Origin: UBA4738 sp002413305
GTDB taxonomy: Bacteria; Actinomycetota; UBA4738
Direction: 5' to 3'
DNA length: 64,000 nucleotides
NCBI GenBank assembly: GCA_036847185.1
Contig: DAIUAM010000016.1
Coordinates: 4,514 to 68,513, forward strand
How positions within the stretch are numbered: the first letter of the stretch is position 1; each line of letters starts with the position of its first letter. Below are positions 17,819 through 26,320 of this stretch, in pieces. The position numbers were made by a program, and so were the translations under genes. A model generated the notes under the pieces. That model was not told the DNA's origin and searched no databases. It was given only the letters and a program-made list of their open reading frames with translations.

Positions 17819-18778
17819 CTGACGGAGACCACGCCGGACACTCGGACGGCCGGCCCGTCAGGGCCGGCCGGTCCCGAGCAGATCAAGGCCATCCCGGCTC
17901 GTCACACGGCCCGCTGGGTGGTCACGGTGGTGCTGCTGATCGTCGCCGTGGAGGCGATCCGTAGCATCATCAAGAACCCCAACTTCAAGTGGCACGTGGT
18001 CGGCCAGTTCTTCACCACGAACGCAGTGCTCAAGGGCCTGCTGGTCACTCTCGAGCTGACCGTGTTGGCCATGGTTCTGGGAATCACGATCGGAGTGATC
18101 CTGGCCGTCATGCGCCAGTCCCCGTCCCCGATCGTGGCCGGCTCTGCCTGGCTCTACATCTATTTCTTCCGGGCCACTCCCGTCCTGGTTCAGCTGCTCT
18201 TCTGGAACAACATCACAGCCCTGTACCCCCGGATCAGCATCGGGATTCCGTTCCTCCCCGCGGCGTTTCATGGCAACGCCAACGTACTCATCTCCACATT
18301 CACCGCCGGAGTCCTGGGTCTGGGGCTGAACGAGGGGGCCTACATGGCCGAGATCGTTCGGGCCGGAATCCTGGCGGTGGACGAGGGGCAGATCGAGGCG
18401 GCACAGTCCATCGGGATGAGTCGCCTGCAGACGATGCGGCTCATCGTCTTGCCCCAGGCGATGCGGGTTATCATCCCCCCCACCGGCAACGAGACCATCT
18501 CGATGCTGAAGACCACGTCATTGGTCAGCGTCATCTCTCTGCAGGAGCTTCTTTTCACCGTGCAGATCATCTACGCGAGGAACTTCCTGACGATCCCGTT
18601 GCTCTTGGTGGCCAGCCTCTGGTACATGGTCGTCACCACGGTCCTAACCGTCGGCCAGTCCTTCATCGAGCGGCACTACGCAGCGGGTTCCGCGCGCAAC
18701 CTCCCGCCGACCTTCCTGCAGCGGTTGCGCCAGGCCCTCATCCACATCCGTCCTCCGAAAGAAACTCTCCAGCGGTAG
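17819..18778 (+). CDS. Polar amino-acid ABC transporter permease (no canonical start)
   Basis: A 319-residue permease of the His/Glu/Gln/Arg/opine family, with the EAA loop in DEGQIEAAQSIGMSRLQTMRLIVLPQAMRVIIPP. The frame is the same as the upstream binding protein's and is open from its TAG at 17804-17806. The conserved N-terminal stretch EQIKAIPARHTARW is encoded before the first GTG at 17918, which would start inside the first membrane helix. The only start-like codons in the right place are CTG at 17819 or ACG at 17822, just after GGGGGAGG. Either a rare start is used or the base before TG is an assembly error (GTGACGGAG would be normal here). The protein itself is intact. Confidence 0.88.
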   Translation: MTETTPDTRTAGPSGPAGPEQIKAIPARHTARWVVTVVLLIVAVEAIRSIIKNPNFKWHVVGQFFTTNAVLKGLLVTLELTVLAMVLGITIGVILAVMRQSPSPIVAGSAWLYIYFFRATPVLVQLLFWNNITALYPRISIGIPFLPAAFHGNANVLISTFTAGVLGLGLNEGAYMAEIVRAGILAVDEGQIEAAQSIGMSRLQTMRLIVLPQAMRVIIPPTGNETISMLKTTSLVSVISLQELLFTVQIIYARNFLTIPLLLVASLWYMVVTTVLTVGQSFIERHYAAGSARNLPPTFLQRLRQALIHIRPPKETLQR

Positions 18779-18791
18779 GAGGAGCGCTCTC

Positions 18792-19562
18792 GTGACCGAA
18801 CGCGTTCCCATGGTGAAGGCCGAAGGCGTCCACAAGTCCTTCGGCCGGATGGAGGTCCTGAAGGGCATCGACATGGTGGTCCAGCCAAAGGAGGTCGTGG
18901 TGGTGATTGGCCCCTCCGGGTCTGGAAAGTCCACGTTCCTGCGGTGCATCAACCACCTCGAGAAGATCAACGGCGGGCGGCTATCGGTGGACGGTGAGCT
19001 GGTGGGCTACCAGCAACGGGGCGACAAGCTGCATGAACTCCACGAGAAGGGGATCGCCAGGAAGCGGGCAGAGATCGGGATGGTCTTCCAGCGGTTCAAC
19101 CTCTTCCCCCACCTCACGGCCGTCGAGAACGTGATGATCGGCCCGTGTGCGGTGAAGAAGGAGGATGAGAAGGTGGTCCGGGAGCGAGCACAGCGGCTCT
19201 TGGCCCGGGTAGGACTGGGGAACCGCGGCGACGCGCATCCCGCGCAGCTCTCCGGCGGTCAGCAACAGCGGGTGGCCATCGCCCGGGCCCTGTGCATGGA
19301 GCCGAAGCTCATGCTCTTCGACGAACCCACTTCCGCGCTCGACCCCGAGCTCGTGGGAGAGGTTCTTGACGTCATGCGGGAGCTCGCCCAGAGCGGCATG
19401 ACCATGATCGTCGTCACTCACGAGATGGGGTTCGCCCGGGAGGTGGGGGACGAGCTCGTGTTCATGGACGACGGCTTCATCGTGGAGGCCGGGAAGCCTC
19501 GGGACGTCATCTCCAATCCCCAGCACGAACGCACCCAGCAGTTCCTGTCGAAGGTGCTCTGA
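18792..19562 (+). CDS. Polar amino-acid ABC transporter ATP-binding protein
   Basis: A 256-residue GlnQ/HisP-type ATPase. Walker A is GPSGSGKS, the signature LSGGQQQRVAIARAL, Walker B MLFDEPTSALDPE, and the switch VVTHEMGFAREV. A roughly 12-residue insertion (GYQQRGDKLHELHEKGIARKR) before the Q-loop region is a feature seen in actinobacterial members. GTG at 18792 has TAGGAGGAG upstream. It completes the importer with the two genes before it. Confidence 0.93.
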   Translation: MTERVPMVKAEGVHKSFGRMEVLKGIDMVVQPKEVVVVIGPSGSGKSTFLRCINHLEKINGGRLSVDGELVGYQQRGDKLHELHEKGIARKRAEIGMVFQRFNLFPHLTAVENVMIGPCAVKKEDEKVVRERAQRLLARVGLGNRGDAHPAQLSGGQQQRVAIARALCMEPKLMLFDEPTSALDPELVGEVLDVMRELAQSGMTMIVVTHEMGFAREVGDELVFMDDGFIVEAGKPRDVISNPQHERTQQFLSKVL

Positions 19563-19578
19563 GCTCACGCCGGAACGG

Positions 19579-20073
19579 CTACAGGTAGCGGTTGTCCGGT
19601 TGGTCGCGCTCGGCCGGCTGGGGGAGACCTCGACGGACGCGTGCCTCCATCTCCTGGGCGGCCTGCTGAGCGGCCTGGAGCTGGATGGCGAGCTGGGTAC
19701 CCTGGAACAGACCCTCCAGCCAGCCCAGGATCTCCGCGTGAGCCAGGGCTAGTTCCTCCAGCGTCCCGTCCTTGATGTCAGGGGTCAGCGACTTCAGCTC
19801 GTCGTAGAGCTCGGGAGGCAGCGCGTCCTCGAGCTCCCGGGAGATCTGCCCGTGCACCCGCCGGAGGTGATCGATCGCGCCGGGCTCGGGCCGGATCCGG
19901 CGAGCCTCCTCCAGCACCTCGCGGGTCACGCCAGCGTTCCGGAGCAGCTTCTGGGGGTCGACCATCCGGGCGGTGACGAGTCCGTGGCCTTCGGGCGGCT
20001 CGGCATCATCGGGCGGCCCGGCATCCTCGGGAGGTGGGGACGAAGGGTGCGGTGCGGGGGGTTCGTCGCTCAT
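19579..20073 (-). CDS. bpa: Bacterial proteasome activator (Bpa/PafE-type)
   Basis: A 164-residue protein matching the Bpa/PafE (formerly DUF2587) pattern. After a Pro/Asp/Glu-rich, probably disordered N-terminus of about 35 residues comes the helical ring-forming domain: MVDPQKLLRNAGVTREVLEEARR, LRRVHGQISRELEDALPPELYDEL, LTPDIKDGTLEELALAHAEILGWLEGLFQGTQ. The protein ends in ...DNRYL. In Mycobacterium the homologue forms a dodecameric ring that docks its C-terminal -QYL on the 20S core and opens it without ATP; the penultimate Tyr is kept here. The host should therefore carry a 20S proteasome, not seen in this window. Confidence 0.88.
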   Translation of the reverse strand: MSDEPPAPHPSSPPPEDAGPPDDAEPPEGHGLVTARMVDPQKLLRNAGVTREVLEEARRIRPEPGAIDHLRRVHGQISRELEDALPPELYDELKSLTPDIKDGTLEELALAHAEILGWLEGLFQGTQLAIQLQAAQQAAQEMEARVRRGLPQPAERDQPDNRYL

Positions 20074-20531
20074 CCGGGAGAGAGCTTACCCGGCGGTCGG
20101 AAGGAACGATCCGCGGGCGACGGAGAGGAAAAGCATGGGCGGGTCCGAGAGGCCTTTGGAGCCGCTCACGCCTTCCCCATACGCGAGCGTTATCTACTCG
20201 GCTTCTCGGACCCGCCCAAAGGGTGGCCCCAAGCAACCCCCTACGACCGGCGGGTGAACCTGGCTTCCTGTGGCTCCGACCGGGTCCTCGAGGCTCGCGC
20301 CCTTCCGATCCTGCCGGGTCCCCGGGAGGCCTCGGCTCTCCCTTCGGTCCCGGTGCCGCTTGGGACCGGTGCGAAAACTAGCAAGGCCACCTTCGGCTGT
20401 CAAACGGAGGAAAATAGCTGCGGCACATCAATTTTCGCGGATTCGTGCAGGTGGGGGGCGGGCTCGTGGTCGCGAAAATCTTGCGAGAATGACAAAGAAA
20501 GTCGCGGTCGTCCGGGGGGCCCACCCGGTGT
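20074..20531. other. 458-bp gene-free region with nested hairpin
   Basis: No ORF with coding character is seen. The main features are a long hairpin at 20137-20217 and a smaller one at about 20345-20368 (CGGTCCC/GGGACCG). There is also an AT-richer inverted repeat, ATTTTCGCG near 20431 with CGCGAAAAT near 20471. It may hold the leader and promoter of the proteasome activator gene, or a small RNA on the - strand. I compared it by eye with tmRNA, RNase P RNA and 4.5S RNA hallmarks and found no match. Confidence 0.4.
20137..20217 (-). terminator. Nested hairpin, possible terminator of a small RNA
   Basis: GGGCGGGTCCGAGA (20137-20150) pairs perfectly with TCTCGGACCCGCCC (20204-20217), extended by three more pairs and a wobble. 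Inside, CGCTC-type arms form an 8-bp inner stem. On the - strand the structure is followed by ATGCTTTTCC, so it could end a transcript coming from about 20.5 kb. Confidence 0.4.
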
Positions 20532-20984
20532 CTAGCCCTGGGCCGGTTCGATCGGGCGGATGGCCAGCGTCAGACGTCCGGCCGCGGTGAGGCGATCCTG
20601 GTCGTCCCGGACCCGGAAGTCCCACACGGCGGTGGTGCGCCCCACATGCAGGGGCGTTCCGACCGCCGTCGCGTGGCCGTCGCGGACCGCGCGGATGTGG
20701 TTGACGTTGAGCTCGATCCCCGTGACCAGCAAGTCCGGGCCGACCAGCAGGGCCGTTCCCAATGAGCCGATCGTCTCCAGGAGCGCCGCGGTTGCCCCGC
20801 CGTGGAGAAGCCCGTACGGCTGGGTGTTCCCCTGGACCGGGATACGGGCGACGATCCGTTCGCGGGCGAATTCGAGGAATTCGACCCCGATCCGTTCTAT
20901 CAGGGTCCCCGCGCTGAACCCGGTGAGCGCTTCGAGGGCGCCGGGCTCAAAAGGAGTCAGCTCGGCGGGGACGGGGTCACGCAT
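20532..20984 (-). CDS. PaaI-type hotdog thioesterase
   Basis: A 150-residue single hotdog domain of the PaaI/DHNA-CoA thioesterase group. NTQPYGLLHGGATAALLETIGSLG is the hallmark: HGG before the long central helix whose Glu is the usual catalytic residue. The C-terminal strands (NHIRAVRDGHATAVGTPLHVGRTTAVWDFRV) follow the family pattern. It likely hydrolyses an aromatic or 1,4-dihydroxy-2-naphthoyl CoA ester. Start ATG at 20984 fits the -10 box 8 nt upstream; longer readings of the frame are unlikely. Confidence 0.87.
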   Translation of the reverse strand: MRDPVPAELTPFEPGALEALTGFSAGTLIERIGVEFLEFARERIVARIPVQGNTQPYGLLHGGATAALLETIGSLGTALLVGPDLLVTGIELNVNHIRAVRDGHATAVGTPLHVGRTTAVWDFRVRDDQDRLTAAGRLTLAIRPIEPAQG

Positions 20985-20992
20985 CGGCGACG

Positions 20993-20998
20993 ATAGTA
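20993..20998 (-). promoter_or_regulatory. -10 box, leaderless (thioesterase)
   Basis: TACTAT on the - strand ends 8 nt before the ATG at 20984. Confidence 0.5.
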
Positions 20999-21015
20999 GC
21001 GCGCGGCCAGGGCTC

Positions 21016-21861
21016 TTAGGCGTGGGCCGCGACGATGACCAGTTCGGTCGAGAGCCCCAGCAGGAAGCCGAACAGGACCCCCCAGATCGTGGTCTCCCAG
21101 GCACCGAGGCGCCGCCCGGTGAACAGGAGCTCCGCCACCACATAGATGATGGCGCCGGCCGCCAGCGTCAGGAAGCCGACGAACAGGTACTGGCTGGAGA
21201 CGGACCGGCCGACGATGGTGCCGACGAAGGTGGGCCCGCCGCCCACCAGCCCGGCGGTCACCAGGTAGCCCCACGACGCCCGGACCCCTCCGGCCGCGAG
21301 CGGTCCCACGATCCCGAACCCCTCGGTGGCGTTGTGCAGCGCGAAGCCCACCACCAGCAACACCGCCAGCGAGATCTCGCCCCGGTGCGCAGCTTGCCCG
21401 ATGGCGAGGCCCTCCGAGAAGTTGTGGAAGCCGATCCCGGTGGCGATCGACATGCCAAGGCCGAGCGCGGTCCGCTGCAGGACCGCTTCGTTCTGTTCGG
21501 CCACCGCCATGGCCCCCGGTCCGATCTCTCTCGCTGCTCGGCGCGACCGCTGGTACTTCCCGAGATACAGGAGCGATAGCAGGCCCGCTGCGAGCCCGCC
21601 GGCGTACACCACCGCCATCAGGGCGAACGACCCCCACACCGCACCGTGGACCGGCGCGGTGGCCCGCCGGACGAGCTCCTCCAGCGGCCCGGTCGCGTTC
21701 TCCAGGATGTCGAACAACAGGAAGAGCAGGATGCCGGCGGAAGCCGCGTTCAGGAACGCCTTCAGGCGGGGGTGAGGGTTCCGGAGGCGGCCGAGGGGCA
21801 GGCCCAGGAAGATCGTGCTTCCCGCGATGGCCCCCAGCGCGACCGTCCGGGCCAAGGTCAT
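21016..21861 (-). CDS. ZIP family metal transporter
   Basis: A 281-residue membrane protein with about eight hydrophobic segments. The two metal-binding helix motifs are HNFSEGLAIGQAAHRGE and HNATEGFGIVGP, variants of the ZIP HNxxEG pattern. A His-poor cytoplasmic loop between segments 3 and 4 carries SRRAAREIG. The family moves divalent cations (zinc, iron, manganese) into the cytoplasm. ATG at 21861 is the only suitable start; a TAGAGT box on the - strand at 21905-21910 could be its -10. It is divergent from polA. Confidence 0.87.
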   Translation of the reverse strand: MTLARTVALGAIAGSTIFLGLPLGRLRNPHPRLKAFLNAASAGILLFLLFDILENATGPLEELVRRATAPVHGAVWGSFALMAVVYAGGLAAGLLSLLYLGKYQRSRRAAREIGPGAMAVAEQNEAVLQRTALGLGMSIATGIGFHNFSEGLAIGQAAHRGEISLAVLLVVGFALHNATEGFGIVGPLAAGGVRASWGYLVTAGLVGGGPTFVGTIVGRSVSSQYLFVGFLTLAAGAIIYVVAELLFTGRRLGAWETTIWGVLFGFLLGLSTELVIVAAHA

Positions 21862-21998
21862 CGGATCGCGGCCGAGCGGCGGGGAGTGGACATTCCGGAT
21901 CGAAACTCTACCAACCGGATCGGATTCGAAACGCCCTTCCGACCGGCCGCTCCCGGAGCCAGGACCGGGCCTCGGCCGTGGGTGTCGGACCCCGGGGC

Positions 21999-22004
21999 TA
22001 GAAT
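21999..22004 (+). promoter_or_regulatory. -10 box, leaderless (polA)
   Basis: TAGAAT ends 8 nt before the GTG at 22013 and supports that codon as the polA start over the longer upstream frame. Confidence 0.55.
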
Positions 22005-22012
22005 CGCGGGCG

Positions 22013-24685
22013 GTGGCAGATCGAACCGACGACCGGAGCGACGAGGGGGCCCGGCCGAAGCGCATCTTCCTCCTCGACGGACACAGCCTGTCGTTCCGGG
22101 CCTTCTTCGCCCTCCCCGTCTCCCTGGCCACGACCAGTGGACAGGTGACGAACGCGGTCTACGGATTCACGTCCATGCTGATCAAGCTGCTGGGGGACGA
22201 GAGGCCCGACTACCTGGCGGTGGCGTTCGACAAGGGCCGCCCGACGGTCCGGCTCGAGCAATACGCGGAGTACAAGGCGGGCCGAGCCGAGGCCCCCGAC
22301 GAGTTCCGCCAGCAGCTCGGCCTGATCCGCGAGGTCGTGGAGACGCTCCGGATCCCGATCGTGGAAGTGGTGGACTGGGAGGCGGACGACGCCCTGGCCA
22401 CGCTCGCCCTCCAGGCTGTCGGGGAGGGCCTGGAGGCGGTGATCGTCACCGCGGACCGGGACTTCTTCCAGCTGGTCCGGCCGGGGATCTCGGTGATGTT
22501 CAACCGCCGGGGCATCTCCGACATCGTCAACTACGATGTCGCCGCGGTCACCGAGCGGTTCGGCTTACCACCCGAGAAGTACCTGGACTACGTGGCCCTC
22601 AAGGGGGACTCGTCCGACAACATCCCGGGCGTGCCCGGGGTGGGGGAGAAGACCGCCTCGAAGCTCATCCAGGACTTCGGTTCGGTCGAGGATCTGCTGG
22701 GGAACACCGACCGGCTCAAGGGCCGGCTGCGGGAGTCGATCGAACAGGCCGGCCAGGACCTCCTTCGCAACCGCGAGCTGGCCCGGTTCAAGACCGACCT
22801 CGAGTTGGACGTGACCCCGGAGGATTGCGTGATGGGGTCGTGGGACCCGGACGCGGTCCGGCGGCTGTTCAACGCGCTCGAGTTCCGGACGCTGCTCGAG
22901 CGGCTGGAGGACCTCGAAGCCACCGCCAAGCCGGCCGTCGAGCGCACCTCTCTGGAGGTCCGGACCGGAACGATCCCCGACCTGCGACGCCTGACTGCCG
23001 ACGACGAACCGAAGGCGCTCAGCCTGCATCCGGGCCCGGACATCGACGGGATCGGGATCTCGCCCGGCGGCGGGCAGGCCGTGTACATCCCCCTCGACGC
23101 CGGGTCCCTGGTCAACGATGGGGGGACCTGGCTGGAGGACCCGGACAAGCCCAAGTGGGTGCACGACGCGAAGGACACCGCTACGGCCCTCGCCCGCCAG
23201 GGCATCGAGCTGCGCGGGGTGGAGTTCGACACGCTCCTGGCCGGCTACCTGCTGGACCCGGCCGAGGCGAGCTATCCGCTGGGGGAACTCTGCCGGCAGT
23301 ACCTCGGGATCGACGTGGTGAGCGAACTGGAGGGTCCCGACGAGGGGCAACTGTTCGCCGACCCGGCGCCATCGGTGGGCGCCGGCGCCTCGGCGGTCGG
23401 GCTGCTGGCGCCGGTCCTTCGGGAGCGGATCGAACGGGCCGGCCTCCGGCCTCTGCTGACCGACGTCGAGCTGCCGATGGCCGGCGTCCTGGCCCGGGTC
23501 CAGGCGGCCGGGGTGTCGCTGGATGTCGGCTACCTGCGGGAGATGTCGGAGACGCTCGGTGATCGGATGGCCACGCTCGAGAAGGAGATCTACCGGCACG
23601 CCGGCGAGGAGTTCAACATCGGCTCGCCGCCCCAGCTCGCCGTCATCCTGTACGAGAAGCTCCGCCTACCCATCCTGAAGCGCACCCAGAAGGGCCGGGC
23701 TCCCTCGACCGACGCGGACGTGCTGGAGAAGCTCCGCGACCACCACCCGATCGTCGACGCGCTGCTGAACTACCGGGAGCTGTCCAAGCTCAAGTCCACC
23801 TATCTCGACGCCCTCCCGCCCCTGGTCGATCCGAAGACCGGCCGCATCCATACCACCTACAACCAGGTCGGGGCGGCCACCGGGAGGCTCTCCAGCGTGA
23901 ACCCGAACCTGCAGAACATCCCGGTGCGGGGAGAGATCGGCCGGCAGGTCCGGCGAGCCTTCGTCCCCGGTGCCCCGGACCGATCGCTGCTGGTGGCCGA
24001 CTACTCGCAGATCGAGCTGCGGGTGATGGCCCACCTGTCGGGTGACCGGGCCATGGCGCAGGCGTTCGCCGAGGGGAAGGACTTCCATGCAGCGACGGCC
24101 TCCAAGGTGTTCGGCCTGCCGGAGGACCAGGTGGACGGCGCCATGCGCAGCCGCGTCAAGCAGATCAACTACGGCCTGCCGTACGGGATGAGCGCCTACG
24201 GGCTGGCCACCAGGATCGGCATCGCTCCCGACGAGGCCGCCGAGTTCGTCGAGGCGTACTTCGCGCAGTTCCCGAAGGTCCGGGAGTTCCTCGACCGCCA
24301 GGTGGCCAAGGCGGCCGCCGAGGGGTTCACCGAGACCATGCTCGGCCGGCGCCGCTACCTCCCGGAGCTCCAATCGCCGAACCCGCGGGTTCGGGACATG
24401 GGCCGGCGGATGGCCCTGAACGCCCCCATCCAGGGCGGCGCAGCCGACATCCTGAAGCTGGCCATGATCAAGGTGGACGCCGAACTCCGCGGGTCCGCCC
24501 TGGACTGCATCATGGTCCTGACGGTCCATGACGAGTTGGTGTTCGACGTGGCCGACCGAGACTTGGCCGGCGCGGGCCGCCTGGTGCGGGCGGCCATGGA
24601 GTCGGCGTACCCTCTGACCGTCCCGCTTCGGGTGGACCTCGGATCGGGGAAGAACTGGGCCGAGGCGTCCCCCGCCGGGCACTGA
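22013..24685 (+). CDS. polA: DNA polymerase I
   Basis: An 890-residue family A polymerase for repair synthesis and Okazaki primer removal. Residues 1-300 are the 5'-3' exonuclease (FLLDGHSLSFRAFFALP, DWEADDALATL, VTADRDFFQLV, SDNIPGVPGVGEKTA). The middle domain keeps the fold but not the proofreading acids: PGPDIDGIGISPG stands where the DxE motif is expected. The polymerase domain has motif A (VADYSQIELRVMAHLSGD), the O-helix (RSRVKQINYGLPYGMS), and motif C (LTVHDELVF). Start GTG at 22013 follows from the promoter position. The gene directly precedes rpsA and coaE, as in mycobacteria, and is near uvrB/uvrA, its repair partners. Confidence 0.96.
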   Translation: MADRTDDRSDEGARPKRIFLLDGHSLSFRAFFALPVSLATTSGQVTNAVYGFTSMLIKLLGDERPDYLAVAFDKGRPTVRLEQYAEYKAGRAEAPDEFRQQLGLIREVVETLRIPIVEVVDWEADDALATLALQAVGEGLEAVIVTADRDFFQLVRPGISVMFNRRGISDIVNYDVAAVTERFGLPPEKYLDYVALKGDSSDNIPGVPGVGEKTASKLIQDFGSVEDLLGNTDRLKGRLRESIEQAGQDLLRNRELARFKTDLELDVTPEDCVMGSWDPDAVRRLFNALEFRTLLERLEDLEATAKPAVERTSLEVRTGTIPDLRRLTADDEPKALSLHPGPDIDGIGISPGGGQAVYIPLDAGSLVNDGGTWLEDPDKPKWVHDAKDTATALARQGIELRGVEFDTLLAGYLLDPAEASYPLGELCRQYLGIDVVSELEGPDEGQLFADPAPSVGAGASAVGLLAPVLRERIERAGLRPLLTDVELPMAGVLARVQAAGVSLDVGYLREMSETLGDRMATLEKEIYRHAGEEFNIGSPPQLAVILYEKLRLPILKRTQKGRAPSTDADVLEKLRDHHPIVDALLNYRELSKLKSTYLDALPPLVDPKTGRIHTTYNQVGAATGRLSSVNPNLQNIPVRGEIGRQVRRAFVPGAPDRSLLVADYSQIELRVMAHLSGDRAMAQAFAEGKDFHAATASKVFGLPEDQVDGAMRSRVKQINYGLPYGMSAYGLATRIGIAPDEAAEFVEAYFAQFPKVREFLDRQVAKAAAEGFTETMLGRRRYLPELQSPNPRVRDMGRRMALNAPIQGGAADILKLAMIKVDAELRGSALDCIMVLTVHDELVFDVADRDLAGAGRLVRAAMESAYPLTVPLRVDLGSGKNWAEASPAGH

Positions 24686-24691
24686 ACCCGA

Positions 24692-24721
24692 TTGACGCCC
24701 GGCTGGAGCCGACACTAGACT
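24692..24721 (+). promoter_or_regulatory. rpsA promoter
   Basis: TTGACG at 24692-24697 and TAGACT at 24716-24721, spaced by 18 nt. It lies 128 nt before the rpsA ATG and is the best -35/-10 pair in the window. It implies a roughly 120-nt leader, in contrast to the leaderless genes around it. Confidence 0.7.
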
Positions 24722-24849
24722 GACCCGGCGCTGCGGCGCTTCTTCGCTGTGCAATCCAAAGAGCAGCCCCTCGGGGCGGTTGGTGGGCGAACGACGGCGC
24801 AGACGCAGGAAGGGAGTGACGCGGGATCGACAGTGGAACGGAGAGCCAG

Positions 24850-26286
24850 ATGGCCCAGGCGCAGGAGGACTACACGCCTGAGGAGCTCATCAAGGCCATC
24901 GAGGAGAGCCTGAAGGACTTCAAGGACGGCGACCTCGTCGAGGGGACCGTCGTCAAGGTGGACCGCGACGAGGTCCTCCTGGACATCGGGTACAAGTCCG
25001 AGGGCGTCATCCCCGCCAAGGAGCTGTCGATCCGCCAGGACGTCGATCCCTCCGAGGTCGTCAAGCTCGGCGACACGTTCGAAGCCCTGGTTCTCCAGAA
25101 GGAGGACAAGGAGGGCCGCTTGATCCTCTCCAAGAAGCGCGCCCAGTACGAGCGCGCGTGGAGCCGGATCGAGGACATCATGAAGTCCGGCCAGACCATC
25201 ACCGGACCGGTGATCGAAGTGGTCAAGGGCGGCCTGATCCTGGACATCGGCCTCCGCGGGTTCCTGCCCGCGTCGCTGGTCGAGCTTCGCCGGGTCCGCG
25301 ACCTCCACCCCTACGTCGGCCAGTTGCTCGAGTGCAAGATCATCGAGTTGGACCGCAACCGGAACAACGTGGTCCTGTCCCGCCGGGCCTTCCTCGAGGA
25401 GTCCCAGAGCGAGGGCCGCAAGAAGTTCCTGGAGAGCCTGCACAAGGGCGAGCGCCGCCGCGGCACCGTCTCGTCCATCGTCAACTTCGGCGCCTTCGTC
25501 GAGATCGGCGGAGGGGTCGACGGGCTGGTGCACGTCTCCGAGCTGTCGTGGAAGCACGTCGACCATCCCAGCGAGGTCGTGGCCGTCGGCCAGGAGGTCG
25601 AGGTCGAGGTGCTGGACGTGGACCTCGATCGGGAGCGCGTGTCGCTCTCGCTGAAGGCCACCCAGGAGGACCCGTGGCGGGAGTTCGAACGCATGCACAC
25701 CACGGGCGAGGTCATCGACGGGGTGGTCACCAAGCTCGTCCCCTTCGGGGCGTTCGTCCGGGTGGGCGAAGGGATCGAGGGCCTGGTCCACATCTCCGAG
25801 CTCTCCGACCAGCACGTGGACACGCCCGAACAGGTCGTGCAGGTGGGCCAGCAGGTCCGGGTGAAGGTGGTCGACGTGGACGTCGCCCGCCGGCGCATCA
25901 GCCTGTCGATCCGCCGGGTCGCCGAGGAGCCCGAGGTGCTCCCCGAGGTCGAGTTCGAGGCCGAACCGTCCGAGGAGATCTCCGCGGAGGTCGAGCCGGA
26001 GCCCGCGCCCGAGCCCCGTGAGGTGCTGGCCGATGCTGCCGCCCGGGCCGACGAGGTCTTCGAGGCGACGCTCGAACCCGAGCCGGAGGCGCCCGAGGAG
26101 GCGGCCCTGCGCGTCGTCCCCGAGCCGGAGGCCGCTCCCGAACCGGAGCCTACGCCGGAGGAGCCGGCGCCTGCACCGGCCGAGGTCGAGGCCGCCGCCG
26201 AGCCCCAGGCCGAGCCCGAGGAGAAGGAAGACGTGACGCTCGAGGAGATCCTCGAGGACCTCAAGCGTCGCGAAGGACGCTCCTAG
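24850..26286 (+). CDS. rpsA: 30S ribosomal protein S1
   Basis: A 478-residue protein with four S1 RNA-binding domains, beginning near residues 33, 117, 202 and 288 (DLVEGTVVKVDRDEVLLDIG, GPVIEVVKGGLILDIG, RGTVSSIVNFGAFVEIGG, DGVVTKLVPFGAFVRVGEG). Domains 3 and 4 carry the VHISELS-type ending. From about residue 360 the protein becomes a roughly 115-residue Glu/Pro/Ala-rich acidic tail. Four domains plus a tail is the actinobacterial form, not the six-domain E. coli form. S1 recruits structured mRNAs to the 30S subunit. The gene follows polA and is followed after 34 nt by coaE. Confidence 0.95.
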   Translation: MAQAQEDYTPEELIKAIEESLKDFKDGDLVEGTVVKVDRDEVLLDIGYKSEGVIPAKELSIRQDVDPSEVVKLGDTFEALVLQKEDKEGRLILSKKRAQYERAWSRIEDIMKSGQTITGPVIEVVKGGLILDIGLRGFLPASLVELRRVRDLHPYVGQLLECKIIELDRNRNNVVLSRRAFLEESQSEGRKKFLESLHKGERRRGTVSSIVNFGAFVEIGGGVDGLVHVSELSWKHVDHPSEVVAVGQEVEVEVLDVDLDRERVSLSLKATQEDPWREFERMHTTGEVIDGVVTKLVPFGAFVRVGEGIEGLVHISELSDQHVDTPEQVVQVGQQVRVKVVDVDVARRRISLSIRRVAEEPEVLPEVEFEAEPSEEISAEVEPEPAPEPREVLADAAARADEVFEATLEPEPEAPEEAALRVVPEPEAAPEPEPTPEEPAPAPAEVEAAAEPQAEPEEKEDVTLEEILEDLKRREGRS

Positions 26287-26308
26287 GCCTCCCGCGCAAC
26301 CGCGCGAC

Positions 26309-26314
26309 TACCAT
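26309..26314 (+). promoter_or_regulatory. -10 box, leaderless (coaE)
   Basis: TACCAT ends 6 nt before the ATG at 26321. Confidence 0.5.
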
Positions 26315-26320
26315 TCGGCC

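Noticed and set aside
20074..20531. tmRNA, RNase P RNA or 4.5S RNA in the gene-free region
   Set aside because: The tRNA-like ends with a TTCRA T-loop, the RNase P GAAAGTCCGG and ACAGRA signatures, and the 4.5S apical loop are all absent.
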